A stretch of DNA of 64,000 nt from a virus. The translations under genes were made by a program, and so were the position numbers. The notes beneath the pieces are model-generated. The model was not told the DNA's origin. It worked only from the letters and a program-made list of their open reading frames with translations, and made no database searches. Below, piece after piece: positions 6,794 through 15,147 of the stretch (positions are counted from its first letter, which is position 1; each line of letters opens with the position of its first letter). The stretch spans positions 1 to 64,000 of the IMG/VR virus record IMGVR_UViG_3300032268_000759. One strand, given 5' to 3'.

Positions 6794-7234
6794 ATGAGAA
6801 AAATAGTTTATAATGCAATACAGACACCTGATGGTACTGTATTAGAATCAACACATCATCATGATTATAAAGAATATGTTGATACTAATGGTAAAATGTA
6901 TATAGTTGATGGTGGCTTAGACTATAGTAGACATTCATCAAATGGTGATGAAGTATTATTAACTAAATATCAAGATCAATCACATGAACAAATACGTGAG
7001 CATGCTTTTAGAGCAGGTTATGGTAAGCCAGGTACTTCAGATTATGGTACTTATAGAATAACTCGTATTGCAGATATGGATGATGAATATTTAAATGAGG
7101 CTATTAAGTATGTTAAACAATTTATTTTAGATGTAGCAAATAATGTTCCAACAGCATTAGATAAATATGATGATGATGAACATCCATTTGCTTTACAAGT
7201 ATTATTAAATGAAAAACAATATAGAAACATATGA
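6794..7234 (+). CDS. Conserved phage protein, MRKIVYNAIQTPDGT family, 146 aa
   Basis: The start MRKIVYNAIQTPDGTVLES, the HHHDYKEYVD segment and YIVDGGLDYSRHS are, to my recollection, shared by a widespread family of phage and prophage proteins of unknown function. The C-terminal half is helical. It overlaps the next gene by 4 bases. Confidence 0.7.
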   Translation: MRKIVYNAIQTPDGTVLESTHHHDYKEYVDTNGKMYIVDGGLDYSRHSSNGDEVLLTKYQDQSHEQIREHAFRAGYGKPGTSDYGTYRITRIADMDDEYLNEAIKYVKQFILDVANNVPTALDKYDDDEHPFALQVLLNEKQYRNI

Positions 7235-7425
7235 TATATTTTGATATTTTTAACACAACAAAGTTTACAGGTACTGAGTTAAAAACAGCAAGTGCTATTG
7301 TAAAGAAGGAATTTCCTAATGGACCTAAAGTTAAGCATATGGAAGTGGAACAGTTTTCATTTAATGAAATAGCAAACCATATTCATATTTCATATCAAGA
7401 AGTAACTAAATCATTACACGCATGA
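7231..7425 (+). CDS. Hypothetical protein, 64 aa
   Basis: The C-terminal part (FSFNEIANHIHISYQEVTKS) could form a helix-turn-helix of the sigma-region-4 or MarR type, but the match is weak. It is coupled by 4-base overlaps on both sides. Confidence 0.6.
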   Translation: MIYFDIFNTTKFTGTELKTASAIVKKEFPNGPKVKHMEVEQFSFNEIANHIHISYQEVTKSLHA

Positions 7426-7631
7426 TTATAACACCAAAAGAAAAAGCAAATGAACTAGTAGAGTACTTCCTTGATCTTAAACCAATTAAGTTATCAGATT
7501 ACTCACACATATACTCACCTACAGCAAAACGATTTGCTTTAAAAGTATGTGATGAGGTATTAGGTGATATGGGTGCTGATAGAGGTTATGATTTTTGGAC
7601 TGAAGTAAAACAAGAAATAGAAAAGTTATGA
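7422..7631 (+). CDS. Conserved small phage protein (PKEKANELVEYF), 69 aa
   Basis: PKEKANELVEYFLDL, TAKRFALKVCDEVL and the closing WTEVKQEIEKL follow a pattern I associate with small conserved proteins of Bacteroidota phages and prophages. Helical; no known function. Overlaps its neighbours by 4 bases each. Confidence 0.65.
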   Translation: MIITPKEKANELVEYFLDLKPIKLSDYSHIYSPTAKRFALKVCDEVLGDMGADRGYDFWTEVKQEIEKL

Positions 7632-7834
7632 GAACGCAAACAGCAGTAGAATGGTTGATTGGTAAATTGCCAATGATAAACTTAGAAGATGGTTATTATA
7701 AGACTTTAATAAAACAAGCCAAAGAAATAGAAAAGGAGCAGATGTGTCAATTTGTAAGTGACTACATAGACGATGGACAAGACTTGACAGCGGAGGAATA
7801 TTACGAGCAAACATTTAAACTAGAAAAGTTATGA
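7628..7834 (+). CDS. TAVEWL-family small protein, 68 aa
   Basis: QTAVEWLIGKLP at the start and AKEIEKEQM in the middle define a small family; the protein at 19684 is a second copy (QTAVEWLVKEF, AKQMEKEQI). Helical, function unknown. Coupled to both neighbours by 4-base overlaps. Confidence 0.65.
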   Translation: MRTQTAVEWLIGKLPMINLEDGYYKTLIKQAKEIEKEQMCQFVSDYIDDGQDLTAEEYYEQTFKLEKL

Positions 7835-8154
7835 GTGATAAAGATGATAAAATATTAATGGAAATTTACAAACGTACTTACGCTGTAGCTACTCCACCAG
7901 CTGATTTTGATGTATTATTAGCCAATGCTACATTAGATGAACATAATAGAAAGGTAATACCATATGATGATTATGAATTGGAAGATGATGTTGCCCAACA
8001 AATAATTAATGATGTGATGAAGGAATTTAAAGTAGCTAAATGGAAACGCCAATCATTCAGTAATACATACTGGTTAGGTTGTTCACCTAAGAGTAAACGA
8101 GATGACTTATCAGATTGGGATGTTACACTTAATGATGGATTAGAAAATGAATAA
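7831..8154 (+). CDS. Hypothetical acidic protein, 107 aa
   Basis: It starts MSDKDDKILMEIYKRTYAVA and contains DYELEDDVAQQIINDVMKEF and KWKRQSFSNTYWLGCSPKS. It overlaps the start of thyA by 8 bases, so its translation is linked to thymidylate synthase. No domain is recognised. Confidence 0.6.
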   Translation: MSDKDDKILMEIYKRTYAVATPPADFDVLLANATLDEHNRKVIPYDDYELEDDVAQQIINDVMKEFKVAKWKRQSFSNTYWLGCSPKSKRDDLSDWDVTLNDGLENE

Positions 8155-9256
8155 TATAGATAAACAATATCAATCACTCCTACAAGACATACTTGATAAT
8201 GGAGTTGAGAAACAAGACAGAACAGGAACAGGTACAATCAGTGTATTTGGAAGACAAATACGTCATAAAATGAGTGATGGTTTCCCACTATTAACAACTA
8301 AGAAAATGGCTTGGAAAACTATGGTAACTGAATTACTATGGTTTCTACGTGGTGATACTAATATTAAGTATTTAGTTGATAATGGATGTCATATATGGGA
8401 TGGTGATGCTTATAAGAACTATTGTAACCAAATCCCTGAGTACAGTAAACAGTTCACTATGTCTAAGGAAGAATATATTGATAAAATCAAAACAGATGAT
8501 GAGTTTGCTAAACAGTGGGGTGAGTTAGGTCCAATTTATGGTAAGCAATGGAGAGCTTGGGATTTTCCTGAAGTAAATGGTTATTTTGGTCCTATTGATC
8601 AAATTAAAATACTTATTCAATCATTAAAAACAAATCCTGACTCAAGACGATTAATGGTTAATGCTTGGAATGTAGGTAAGTTACATGAAATGGTTTTACC
8701 TCCTTGTCATTATGGATTTCAAGTTTATACAAGAGAATTGAGTTTAGAAGAGAGATTATTATTGGCAGATAAAATCAATAAAGAAATTAGACAAGACTTG
8801 TATACATACTCTTTTAATAACCCAATTTATATTGGAGGTATACAACAAACAGATGATGATATGAGACATGAACTATTAAATGATTTATATATACCAACAA
8901 GAGCAATTTCTTTAATGTGGAATCAACGTTCAGTAGATACATTCTTAGGTTTACCATTCAATATAGCATCTTATGGTTTATTATTAGAAATTATTGCTAA
9001 AGCAGTTAATATGGTACCTGATGAATTGATTGGTAACTTGGGTGATGTACATTTATATAGTAACCATGTTGAACAGGCTAAGGAACAGATAACAAGAGAA
9101 CCATACCTATTACCAACATTAAAAATTAATTCGGGTAATGAGAACTGGCATTTATTAGACATAGATGAAATTATTAATAGTTTAGATGTTGACATTACAT
9201 TTAAAGTAGATGGTTATCAATCACATCCAGCAATCAAAGCACCTTTATCTAATTAA
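8147..9256 (+). CDS. thyA: Thymidylate synthase
   Basis: Converts dUMP to dTMP with methylenetetrahydrofolate. N-terminal QDRTGTGTISVFG and FPLLTTKKM, the catalytic LPPCHYGFQVY (Cys near residue 186), RSVDTFLGLPFNIASY and GDVHLYSNH are all typical. At 369 aa it is longer than the usual 260-290; extra sequence lies before GPIYGKQWR and after the active-site Cys, between VYTRELS and RAISLMWNQRS. The catalytic and folate-binding motifs are intact. Last gene of the P6 unit; supplies dTTP for replication. Confidence 0.95.
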   Translation: MNNIDKQYQSLLQDILDNGVEKQDRTGTGTISVFGRQIRHKMSDGFPLLTTKKMAWKTMVTELLWFLRGDTNIKYLVDNGCHIWDGDAYKNYCNQIPEYSKQFTMSKEEYIDKIKTDDEFAKQWGELGPIYGKQWRAWDFPEVNGYFGPIDQIKILIQSLKTNPDSRRLMVNAWNVGKLHEMVLPPCHYGFQVYTRELSLEERLLLADKINKEIRQDLYTYSFNNPIYIGGIQQTDDDMRHELLNDLYIPTRAISLMWNQRSVDTFLGLPFNIASYGLLLEIIAKAVNMVPDELIGNLGDVHLYSNHVEQAKEQITREPYLLPTLKINSGNENWHLLDIDEIINSLDVDITFKVDGYQSHPAIKAPLSN

Positions 9257-9265
9257 TATTTATAA
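9256..9265 (+). promoter_or_regulatory. Late-type motif ATATTTATAA
   Basis: The motif starts on the last base of the thyA stop codon and lies 6 bases before the lipoprotein ATG at 9272. No TTTGGC element is present. Confidence 0.5.
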
Positions 9266-9271
9266 TAAAAT

Positions 9272-9919
9272 ATGAAAAAAATATTAGCAATTGTTACATC
9301 TATAATGTTATTTAGTTGTAACCAACATGAGAAAGATCATGGAAAAGAAAAAGGTGTATTAAGAATTCATGAAGGTAAATTTGCATTTTGTGGAGCATCA
9401 AGTGCTGTACCAACAGGTAAAAAAATTATAATACAAGGTGTAGAGTATAATGAAGGCTGTGCTGTTTGCCCTGTGTTAGATGGACCATCAATTTCAAACT
9501 TAGCAATGTATGGTAGTGGAGGTACTTGGGGTGAATTTAATGTAGAAAATAATTTTGAAACACCTGATGGAACAAATAATACAATATGGTCTTTATTTTG
9601 GTATTTTGATTCAACAACTACTGTTCCTCAATTTAATCCTGAAACTAAAAAGTGGGAACTAATGGCACCAATAAATCGTATGTTTACTATTGATATGAGT
9701 GACCCAGCAACCAGTGAAAGTAATATGTTCGCGATGCCAGGAATTATATTTGATACAACTGAAACAGGTATTGTTCTTGCTAAAGTATATGGTCCATTAA
9801 ATGAAGATGCTGTTCCATTAAGAATTGCAGTTCCAGTTAAAAATGGAGAAACTTCAGTTACAGCGGCTAAAGAAGGTACACCATACCCTGTAGGCACACC
9901 AATCCCTACTAGTAAATAA
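9272..9919 (+). CDS. Lipoprotein, 215 aa
   Basis: MKKILAIVTSIMLFSC is a type II signal peptide with Cys16 as the lipidation site; the mature N-terminus (NQHEKDHGKEK) is charged. The rest is beta-rich with Cys pairs (FCGASS; GCAVC) and no recognised domain. It should sit on the host periplasmic or outer-membrane face. Preceded by a late-type motif, so it may be made late, for example to alter the cell surface before lysis; this is inference. Confidence 0.7.
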   Translation: MKKILAIVTSIMLFSCNQHEKDHGKEKGVLRIHEGKFAFCGASSAVPTGKKIIIQGVEYNEGCAVCPVLDGPSISNLAMYGSGGTWGEFNVENNFETPDGTNNTIWSLFWYFDSTTTVPQFNPETKKWELMAPINRMFTIDMSDPATSESNMFAMPGIIFDTTETGIVLAKVYGPLNEDAVPLRIAVPVKNGETSVTAAKEGTPYPVGTPIPTSK

Positions 9920-9940
9920 ATCACTTTATCAAATTAAGTT

Positions 9941-10639
9941 ATGACTAAAGTAAAGCAGGTAGAAGCTATCTTTATTTCTGATATACATTTAGGGAGTAAA
10001 GGCTCAAATGCATATCAACTACTTGAAATGCTAAAACAATATGAACCAAAGCGTTTATTCATTGTTGGTGACTTTATTGATGGTTGGTTATTAAAAAAGA
10101 GACATTACTGGACTCAAGACTTTACTAATATTATTCGTAAAATACTATCTTACTCTAAAAAAGGAACTAAAGTAATTTATATTACAGGTAACCATGATGA
10201 GTTTTTAAGACAATATTCACCAAGTGAATTTGGAAAAAATATAACTATATGTGATGAATATATTTGGAATGATTATTACATCACACATGGTGATTTATAT
10301 GATGGTGTAATTAAATTAAAGTGGCTAGCTCATTTAGGATCTGTTGGTTATGAATTAGCTATACAAATTGATCGTTTAATGAAACGATTTGGTTATAAAA
10401 GATCATTAAGTAAATGGGCTAAAGATAAAGTAAAAAATGCAGTTAAGTTTATTACTGATTTTGAAAACCAATTAGCATTTCAAGCCATTAAACGAAACTG
10501 CAAAGGTGTTATATGTGGACATATCCATAAACCTGAAGATAAACATATTCAAAAAATCCATTATCTTAATTGTGGTGACTGGATAGAAAATAATAGTTAT
10601 ATCATTTATAATGATGGTAAGTTTAAGTTATGGAACTAA
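9941..10639 (+). CDS. LpxH-like metallophosphoesterase
   Basis: All calcineurin-like motifs are present in order: DIHLG, GDFIDGW, GNHDE, THGDLYDG and GHIHKPED. Overall length and the GDFIDGWL form match UDP-2,3-diacylglucosamine hydrolases (LpxH family), which make lipid X in lipid A synthesis. No signal peptide; cytoplasmic. It overlaps the next gene by 10 bases. A lipid A-related role fits the neighbouring thioesterase but substrate is not proven; other LpxH-like enzymes have unknown substrates. Confidence 0.8.
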   Translation: MTKVKQVEAIFISDIHLGSKGSNAYQLLEMLKQYEPKRLFIVGDFIDGWLLKKRHYWTQDFTNIIRKILSYSKKGTKVIYITGNHDEFLRQYSPSEFGKNITICDEYIWNDYYITHGDLYDGVIKLKWLAHLGSVGYELAIQIDRLMKRFGYKRSLSKWAKDKVKNAVKFITDFENQLAFQAIKRNCKGVICGHIHKPEDKHIQKIHYLNCGDWIENNSYIIYNDGKFKLWN

Positions 10640-11049
10640 TATCAACATACATTTGTAAAACAGGTGATATAGGTGTACATTCTAATATGTTTGGAGGTCA
10701 TATAATGTCACTAATTGATGATGCCGCAGCAGCATACACTTGTCAGATTTGTGATACATTAAGAGTAGTTACAATTAAAATAGATGAATTGATATTTAAA
10801 AAACCAATCAAAGTAGGCAACATTGTTAAAGTATATGGTGAAGTTAAGGAGTTTGGTAATACATCAATTACACTATATGTTGAAGTGAGAAAACATAATG
10901 TATATACAGGTAAACAAGAAGTAGTTACCCATACTAATATTAAATTTGTTCGTATTGATGATGAAGGTAATTCATTAGCAATATCAGAACGAGTTAAGGG
11001 ACGTTATTATGAACGTGTTAAATCTATAGGTAAAGGATTATTAACTTAA
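10630..11049 (+). CDS. Hotdog-fold acyl-CoA thioesterase-like protein
   Basis: The segment HSNMFGGHIMSLIDDAAAAY is the characteristic hotdog helix with the catalytic Asp (compare YciA/acyl-CoA hydrolases), followed by beta strands IDELIFKKPIKVGNIVKVYGEV and an extended tail. It would cleave acyl-thioesters. Overlap with the LpxH-like gene suggests joint action on acyl chains or lipid A precursors during infection. The basic C-terminal end (VKGRYYERVKSIGKGLL) is longer than the minimal fold. Confidence 0.8.
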   Translation: MELISTYICKTGDIGVHSNMFGGHIMSLIDDAAAAYTCQICDTLRVVTIKIDELIFKKPIKVGNIVKVYGEVKEFGNTSITLYVEVRKHNVYTGKQEVVTHTNIKFVRIDDEGNSLAISERVKGRYYERVKSIGKGLLT

Positions 11050-11058
11050 TATTTATCA
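11049..11058 (+). promoter_or_regulatory. Late-type motif ATATTTATCA
   Basis: The motif begins on the last base of the preceding stop and is 10 bases before the ATG at 11069. Confidence 0.4.
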
Positions 11059-11068
11059 ATAAAACGTT

Positions 11069-11659
11069 ATGGATACTAAAGAATTCATTAAGCATGTTAA
11101 ACAGGAATGTAAAACTCATAACATTAAATGTGTTTTAAAAAATACTAAAACTGTTAAATTAACTAATGATAACGATCGCTGTTCAGGTTATTTTGATGAG
11201 GAAAGTTTAGTTGTAGCTATGAAACGTCCTGATGCAATTCAAATATTAGTTCATGAATATTGTCATTTAACTCAATGGGTTGAACAATGTGATATATGGA
11301 AAATGAGCACTAAAAATGGAAGCCATGATAAATTGTATAGATGGTTAGCAGGTGAAGAGGTTAAAGACATTGAAAAAGCAATTAACATATGCCGTGACCT
11401 GGAACTGGATAATGAAAAACGTGCAGTTAAAATGATAAAACACTTTAACTTACCTGTTGATATTGACATTTATATTAAAAAAGCAAACGCTTACATTCAA
11501 TATTATAACTATTTACCCATCTCACGTAAGTGGTGTAAACCAGGTAATAGCCCATATAAAAATGATCGTTTAGTAGAAGCCATGTCTACTAAGTTTAATA
11601 TGGATTATAATAAACTAACTAACAAGTTATTAAAACTATTCGAAGAAGAAAAAATCTAA
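11069..11659 (+). CDS. HExxH putative zinc metalloprotease, 196 aa
   Basis: ILVHEYCHLTQW (His62, Glu63, His66) is a zinc-protease signature in a helix, as in ImmA/IrrE- and SprT-like proteins. No signal peptide or membrane span, so cytoplasmic. The C-terminal part is basic and helical. Possible targets include host repressors or virion proteins; none can be named from sequence. Confidence 0.7.
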   Translation: MDTKEFIKHVKQECKTHNIKCVLKNTKTVKLTNDNDRCSGYFDEESLVVAMKRPDAIQILVHEYCHLTQWVEQCDIWKMSTKNGSHDKLYRWLAGEEVKDIEKAINICRDLELDNEKRAVKMIKHFNLPVDIDIYIKKANAYIQYYNYLPISRKWCKPGNSPYKNDRLVEAMSTKFNMDYNKLTNKLLKLFEEEKI

Positions 11660-11666
11660 CATATTT

Positions 11667-11918
11667 ATGAGTATGAATAAAATATTATTATTTCTTAATC
11701 ACCCCTTTGTAAAACTTATATTCAATAAACTTAAGGAAGTTTTTGGAAGTAAAGAATTTAAAGAACTAACAGTAGTTGAATCTACTGTTGAGCCGGTTAC
11801 AGAAGAAGTAACTATACCAAAATCAACCCCAGTTATTAAAGAAACAGTTACTACAAAGTCAGTTGCTAAAAAACCAGTTGTAAAAAATACAGGTAATAAA
11901 ACAACTAACAAAAAGTAA
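11667..11918 (+). CDS. Hypothetical Thr/Val/Lys-rich protein, 83 aa
   Basis: A short hydrophobic, basic start (MSMNKILLFLNHPFVKLIFNK) is followed by a low-complexity tail of Val, Thr, Pro and Lys. No family is recognised. First gene of a run of membrane-linked genes that looks like the lysis cassette. ATATTTATGA overlaps its start. Confidence 0.55.
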   Translation: MSMNKILLFLNHPFVKLIFNKLKEVFGSKEFKELTVVESTVEPVTEEVTIPKSTPVIKETVTTKSVAKKPVVKNTGNKTTNKK

Positions 11919-11919
11919 C

Positions 11920-12213
11920 ATGAAAAAATTTTTTAGAGAATTATTTGATGACAATAATTCCATCAACGAAAAAGCAGTTGTTGGGTTTATTGCCTTCTTT
12001 ATGCTTGTAATAGCACTAGGTACAGATCTTATCACTGGATATTTTGGTAACCCATTAGTATTAAATGAATTCATATTTGATGGCTTCATGGTTATTGTTT
12101 TAGGTTCATTTGGAATAGCATCTGTTGATAAATGGATGAATAAAAAAGATAAAAAACATGGCGAAGAAAATAGCAACAACAGCAGCATCAACGATAGCGA
12201 AGGAGGCGAGTAA
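11920..12213 (+). CDS. Probable holin
   Basis: Two transmembrane helices (AVVGFIAFFMLVIALGTDLIT and FIFDGFMVIVLGSFGIASV) with a charged N-terminus and a polar, acidic C-terminal tail. Size and topology match class II-like holins, and I recognise the INEKAVVGFIAFFMLVIAL pattern from holin-type proteins of Bacteroidota phages. It overlaps the next gene by 56 bases. It would form the inner-membrane lesion at lysis. Confidence 0.7.
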   Translation: MKKFFRELFDDNNSINEKAVVGFIAFFMLVIALGTDLITGYFGNPLVLNEFIFDGFMVIVLGSFGIASVDKWMNKKDKKHGEENSNNSSINDSEGGE

Positions 12214-12472
12214 CGTAGTGAAAATGCCTATCTCATTTGAGCAATTCTCAAAAGATCCAGTTAAAGGTTTATTATTTATAGTATTAATAGCAATTGGCTA
12301 TTTATATGTTGATGGTAAAATGAATTACCAAGCACAAATAGAAAAACATGAAGCAAAAATAATATTGTTAGAGAGTAAAACTGAACTATTATACACTGCC
12401 CTTAAACGTAGTGATAGTGCTCTAGCAGTAACTGTTACTAAGTTAGAAATTTTAACTCAAATATCTAAATAA
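12158..12472 (+). CDS. Membrane protein with periplasmic coiled coil (inner-membrane spanin candidate)
   Basis: A 35-residue Ala/Lys-rich start, one membrane helix (GLLFIVLIAIGYLYV, about residues 38-52) and a C-terminal coiled coil (NYQAQIEKHEAKIILLESKTELLYTAL). This is the layout of an inner-membrane spanin or second holin. It starts inside the holin gene and its stop overlaps the next ATG. Confidence 0.6.
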   Translation: MAKKIATTAASTIAKEASNVVKMPISFEQFSKDPVKGLLFIVLIAIGYLYVDGKMNYQAQIEKHEAKIILLESKTELLYTALKRSDSALAVTVTKLEILTQISK

Positions 12473-12807
12473 TGAAAACACTCCTAATCTCCTTTTTATT
12501 AACGTTGCTAGTTGTATCAGCCTCAACCCCAACAAGAGAAAAAGAATCAGAAGTTGACATAGATGCTATGTTAACTAAATGCAACACAAATTTAACCAAA
12601 GCATTAACTGTTACTAAAAAAGCAGATCAACAGCAAAAAGCTAAAATGATTGAAATGCATGAAACTGTAACTAAGTTAGAAGAAGAAAAAAAAGAATTAG
12701 AAACTACATTAACTGAAACAAAACATGAATTACAAACTGTTAAAGAAGTTATCAATAGCAATGCTGTTGATACTGGTGAGCGCTTCGACATATTCCCAAA
12801 GGATTAG
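12472..12807 (+). CDS. Signal-anchored coiled-coil protein (spanin-like), 111 aa
   Basis: MKTLLISFLLTLLVVSASTP is a signal peptide or signal anchor. Residues 25-95 form a long Glu/Lys coiled coil (KMIEMHETVTKLEEEKKEL). Its 3' end contains, in another frame, the start and signal peptide of the next gene, the nested arrangement known from Rz/Rz1 spanin pairs. Confidence 0.65.
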   Translation: MKTLLISFLLTLLVVSASTPTREKESEVDIDAMLTKCNTNLTKALTVTKKADQQQKAKMIEMHETVTKLEEEKKELETTLTETKHELQTVKEVINSNAVDTGERFDIFPKD

Positions 12808-13525
12808 AATAATAGGAAACGATACATTTGTAGCATTTACTCGTGAACAAGCAAAAGCAGTTAATGATACATTTACATCTCAAAAAAACAATATTAGTCG
12901 TTTAAAAACACAGGATAGTTTAAACACAGCAAACATTCAATATCTTAAACAACAAACTGAAGCTAAACAATTAAAAGATAGTATCACTTATTTTGAGCAA
13001 ATACTTCCAACATTAACTGAAATAAAGAAATTATTAGTCACTCAAATTGAAACACCATTTAAAGGTAATGTTGAAATAGGAGTGGGAGCAGGCGCATCTA
13101 CATATTTTGGATCATATAGACCATTTAGTTCTGTTATTGATGGTAAATATTATATCCCAGTAGGTGCAGGTGTATTGAAGTATAACTTCTATAAACACTT
13201 AACAACTCAGTTTGAGGTAATGGCGACTCAAATATCAGCTGGCCCAATCAATAAACAAATAATGGCTGGCATGTTACTTGCAAATTATAACATTGCTCCT
13301 AACACATATAGTGTTCGAGTAGGTATGATCCCAGTAGTAAGTGTTGGATATACTGTATTTGGATTACCAAAAGCAGTAGTTGTAGGAGCAGGATTAAAAG
13401 GATACTTTACATCAAATACAGCACTTGAAATAAATGTTAGATACCAATTAACTAATATTGATGACATTGGAGGAAATGACCACTTTATGTGGGGTCACCT
13501 CATGATAACAAGAAAAATAAAATAA
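12725..13525 (+). CDS. Exported outer-membrane beta-barrel-like protein, 266 aa
   Basis: MNYKLLKKLSIAMLLILVSASTYSQ is a signal peptide with a clear cleavage site, encoded out of frame within the previous gene. A coiled coil (residues 40-95) is followed by alternating strands rich in Gly and aromatic residues (VEIGVGAGASTYFG, VGMIPVVSVGYTVFGLPKAV, ALEINVRYQLTNI) typical of Bacteroidota outer-membrane barrels. It could be the outer-membrane half of a spanin complex or a surface protein blocking superinfection. Confidence 0.7.
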   Translation: MNYKLLKKLSIAMLLILVSASTYSQRIRIIGNDTFVAFTREQAKAVNDTFTSQKNNISRLKTQDSLNTANIQYLKQQTEAKQLKDSITYFEQILPTLTEIKKLLVTQIETPFKGNVEIGVGAGASTYFGSYRPFSSVIDGKYYIPVGAGVLKYNFYKHLTTQFEVMATQISAGPINKQIMAGMLLANYNIAPNTYSVRVGMIPVVSVGYTVFGLPKAVVVGAGLKGYFTSNTALEINVRYQLTNIDDIGGNDHFMWGHLMITRKIK

Positions 13526-13527
13526 CG

Positions 13528-13559
13528 TTTGGCTCCTCCAGGAGCCTTTGTTATATTTA
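13528..13559 (+). promoter_or_regulatory. Promoter P7 with built-in hairpin
   Basis: TTTGGCT 13528-13534, 15-base spacer, G, TTATATTTA 13551-13559. GGCTCC-TCCA-GGAGCC then TTTG forms a terminator-like hairpin. The ligase ATG follows after 4 bases, so its mRNA is probably leaderless. Confidence 0.85.
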
Positions 13560-13563
13560 CGTT

Positions 13564-14655
13564 ATGATATTAAATAAGTTGTATAAGCGTTCAATAACAG
13601 GAAAAGTTGTGGAATGGCAAATCGAGGTTAATAATAACAGTTACAGAACAACATCTGGATTTACAGATGGTATTAAAACAACTTCTGACTGGACACAATG
13701 TGAAGCCAAATCATACTGTACAGCAGATGAACAAGCACTTAAAGAAGCACAAGCCATACATCGTAAACGTATTGAGTTAGGTTCATTTGAAAATATAAAT
13801 GACATTGATACACCTGTATTTTTTAAACCAATGCTTGCTCATAAGTTTGAAGATTATAAAGACAAAATTAAATACCCAGTTTACACACAACCAAAACTTG
13901 ATGGTATCAGATGTATTGTAAAAGTAGATGGTATGTGGTCACGTAATGGTAAACGTATTGTATCTGCACCTCATATTTTTGAATCATTAAAAAACGTATT
14001 TGGCATTGCTCCTGATTTAATATTAGATGGGGAACTATATGCTGATAAATTTGCAAATGATTTTAATGCAATTTGTTCATTGGTTAAAAAAACAAAACCA
14101 ACAGAAGCAGATTTACTTGAATCAAAAAATAAAATTGAATATCACATTTACGATATGCCAAGTTTAGGTAATGGTACAGGAATATTCAGTAAAAGAATAA
14201 GTCATTTAGAAGGTTCTAGTTGGATTAGGGGATGTTGTAAGATAGTTAAAACTCACCTTATTGAAAATGAAACTAAGTTATTAGAGTGGTATGACTTTTA
14301 TATGGAAAGTGGATATGAGGGTCAAATGATTCGTTTAGATGAACTTTATGAAAACAAACGTTCAAAATCATTACTTAAACATAAATCATTTACTGATGAA
14401 GAATATACAATATTAGGTGTTGAAGAAGGTCAAGGTAATAAAACAGGTATGATTGGTTCATTTATATTTGAAAATAAAGATGGTAAACGATTCAATTCAT
14501 CACCTAAATTCAATTGGGAAGTATGTAAACAAATGTGGAATGAAAGAGACACATTAATAGGTAAACAAGCCACAGTCAAATATTTTAACTTAACACCTGG
14601 TGATAGTCCAGTTCCAAGATTTCCATATGTAACAGCAATTCGTGATTATGAATAG
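13564..14655 (+). CDS. ATP-dependent DNA ligase
   Basis: The adenylation lysine lies in QPKLDGIR (about residue 111), motif III is DGELY (about 155), motif IV EGQMIR (about 252) and motif V LLKHK (about 270). A C-terminal OB domain includes VEEGQGNKTGMIGSF and QATVKYF. The first 75 residues resemble a WGR-like domain (EWQIEVNNNSYRTTSG). Seals nicks, corresponding to T4 gp30. The frame is open upstream to 13489, but that part covers promoter P7. Confidence 0.92.
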   Translation: MILNKLYKRSITGKVVEWQIEVNNNSYRTTSGFTDGIKTTSDWTQCEAKSYCTADEQALKEAQAIHRKRIELGSFENINDIDTPVFFKPMLAHKFEDYKDKIKYPVYTQPKLDGIRCIVKVDGMWSRNGKRIVSAPHIFESLKNVFGIAPDLILDGELYADKFANDFNAICSLVKKTKPTEADLLESKNKIEYHIYDMPSLGNGTGIFSKRISHLEGSSWIRGCCKIVKTHLIENETKLLEWYDFYMESGYEGQMIRLDELYENKRSKSLLKHKSFTDEEYTILGVEEGQGNKTGMIGSFIFENKDGKRFNSSPKFNWEVCKQMWNERDTLIGKQATVKYFNLTPGDSPVPRFPYVTAIRDYE

Positions 14656-14658
14656 AAG

Positions 14659-14690
14659 TTTGGCCTCCCAAATATAAGATGTTATATTTA
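14659..14690 (+). promoter_or_regulatory. Promoter P8
   Basis: TTTGGCC 14659-14665, 15-base spacer, GTTATATTTA 14681-14690, 3 bases after the ligase stop. Drives the SWIM-protein and muramidase genes. Confidence 0.85.
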
Positions 14691-14710
14691 CACTGTAATA
14701 AGAAACATAT

Positions 14711-15139
14711 ATGTTATACGAAGTTCAAAAACGATTTAAAGATGGCACTGTAACAAATGAGTTAGTTTATAGTGAGGGTGCTTACAATAGTAAAGAACAA
14801 GATATTGTTTATTGTAATGTAAATTTATTTAAATATAAATATGAGGGTAAAGTTTTACCTCCAACTGTAATTAAGGGTGGATTAGGTAAGACATATATTG
14901 TTCCTACATGGCAAGAAGTTCATCCACAAACAACATTAAAGGATATTGAATGGATTAAACCAAAACCATTAAAATTAGATTCTATTAAATTTGAAGTAAC
15001 AGGTTCAAATGGAGATAAATACAATACTGTTTATAATCCAAATACTAATAAGTGGAAATGTTCATGCCCAGGCTCTTGGCGCGCGAAAAATAGTATTTGT
15101 AAACATATTAAAGCTAAAATTGAATTAACAACAATCTAA
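14711..15139 (+). CDS. SWIM zinc-finger protein
   Basis: WKCSCPGSWRAKNSICKHIKAKI (residues about 114-136, broken here as CxC, Cx, H) has the CxCxnCxH pattern of SWIM zinc fingers, which bind DNA or proteins. The front is beta-rich (MLYEVQKRFKDGTVT). Small stand-alone SWIM proteins are known in phages; the role is not established. It is cotranscribed with the muramidase 8 bases downstream. Confidence 0.75.
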   Translation: MLYEVQKRFKDGTVTNELVYSEGAYNSKEQDIVYCNVNLFKYKYEGKVLPPTVIKGGLGKTYIVPTWQEVHPQTTLKDIEWIKPKPLKLDSIKFEVTGSNGDKYNTVYNPNTNKWKCSCPGSWRAKNSICKHIKAKIELTTI

Positions 15140-15147
15140 TAAATAAT

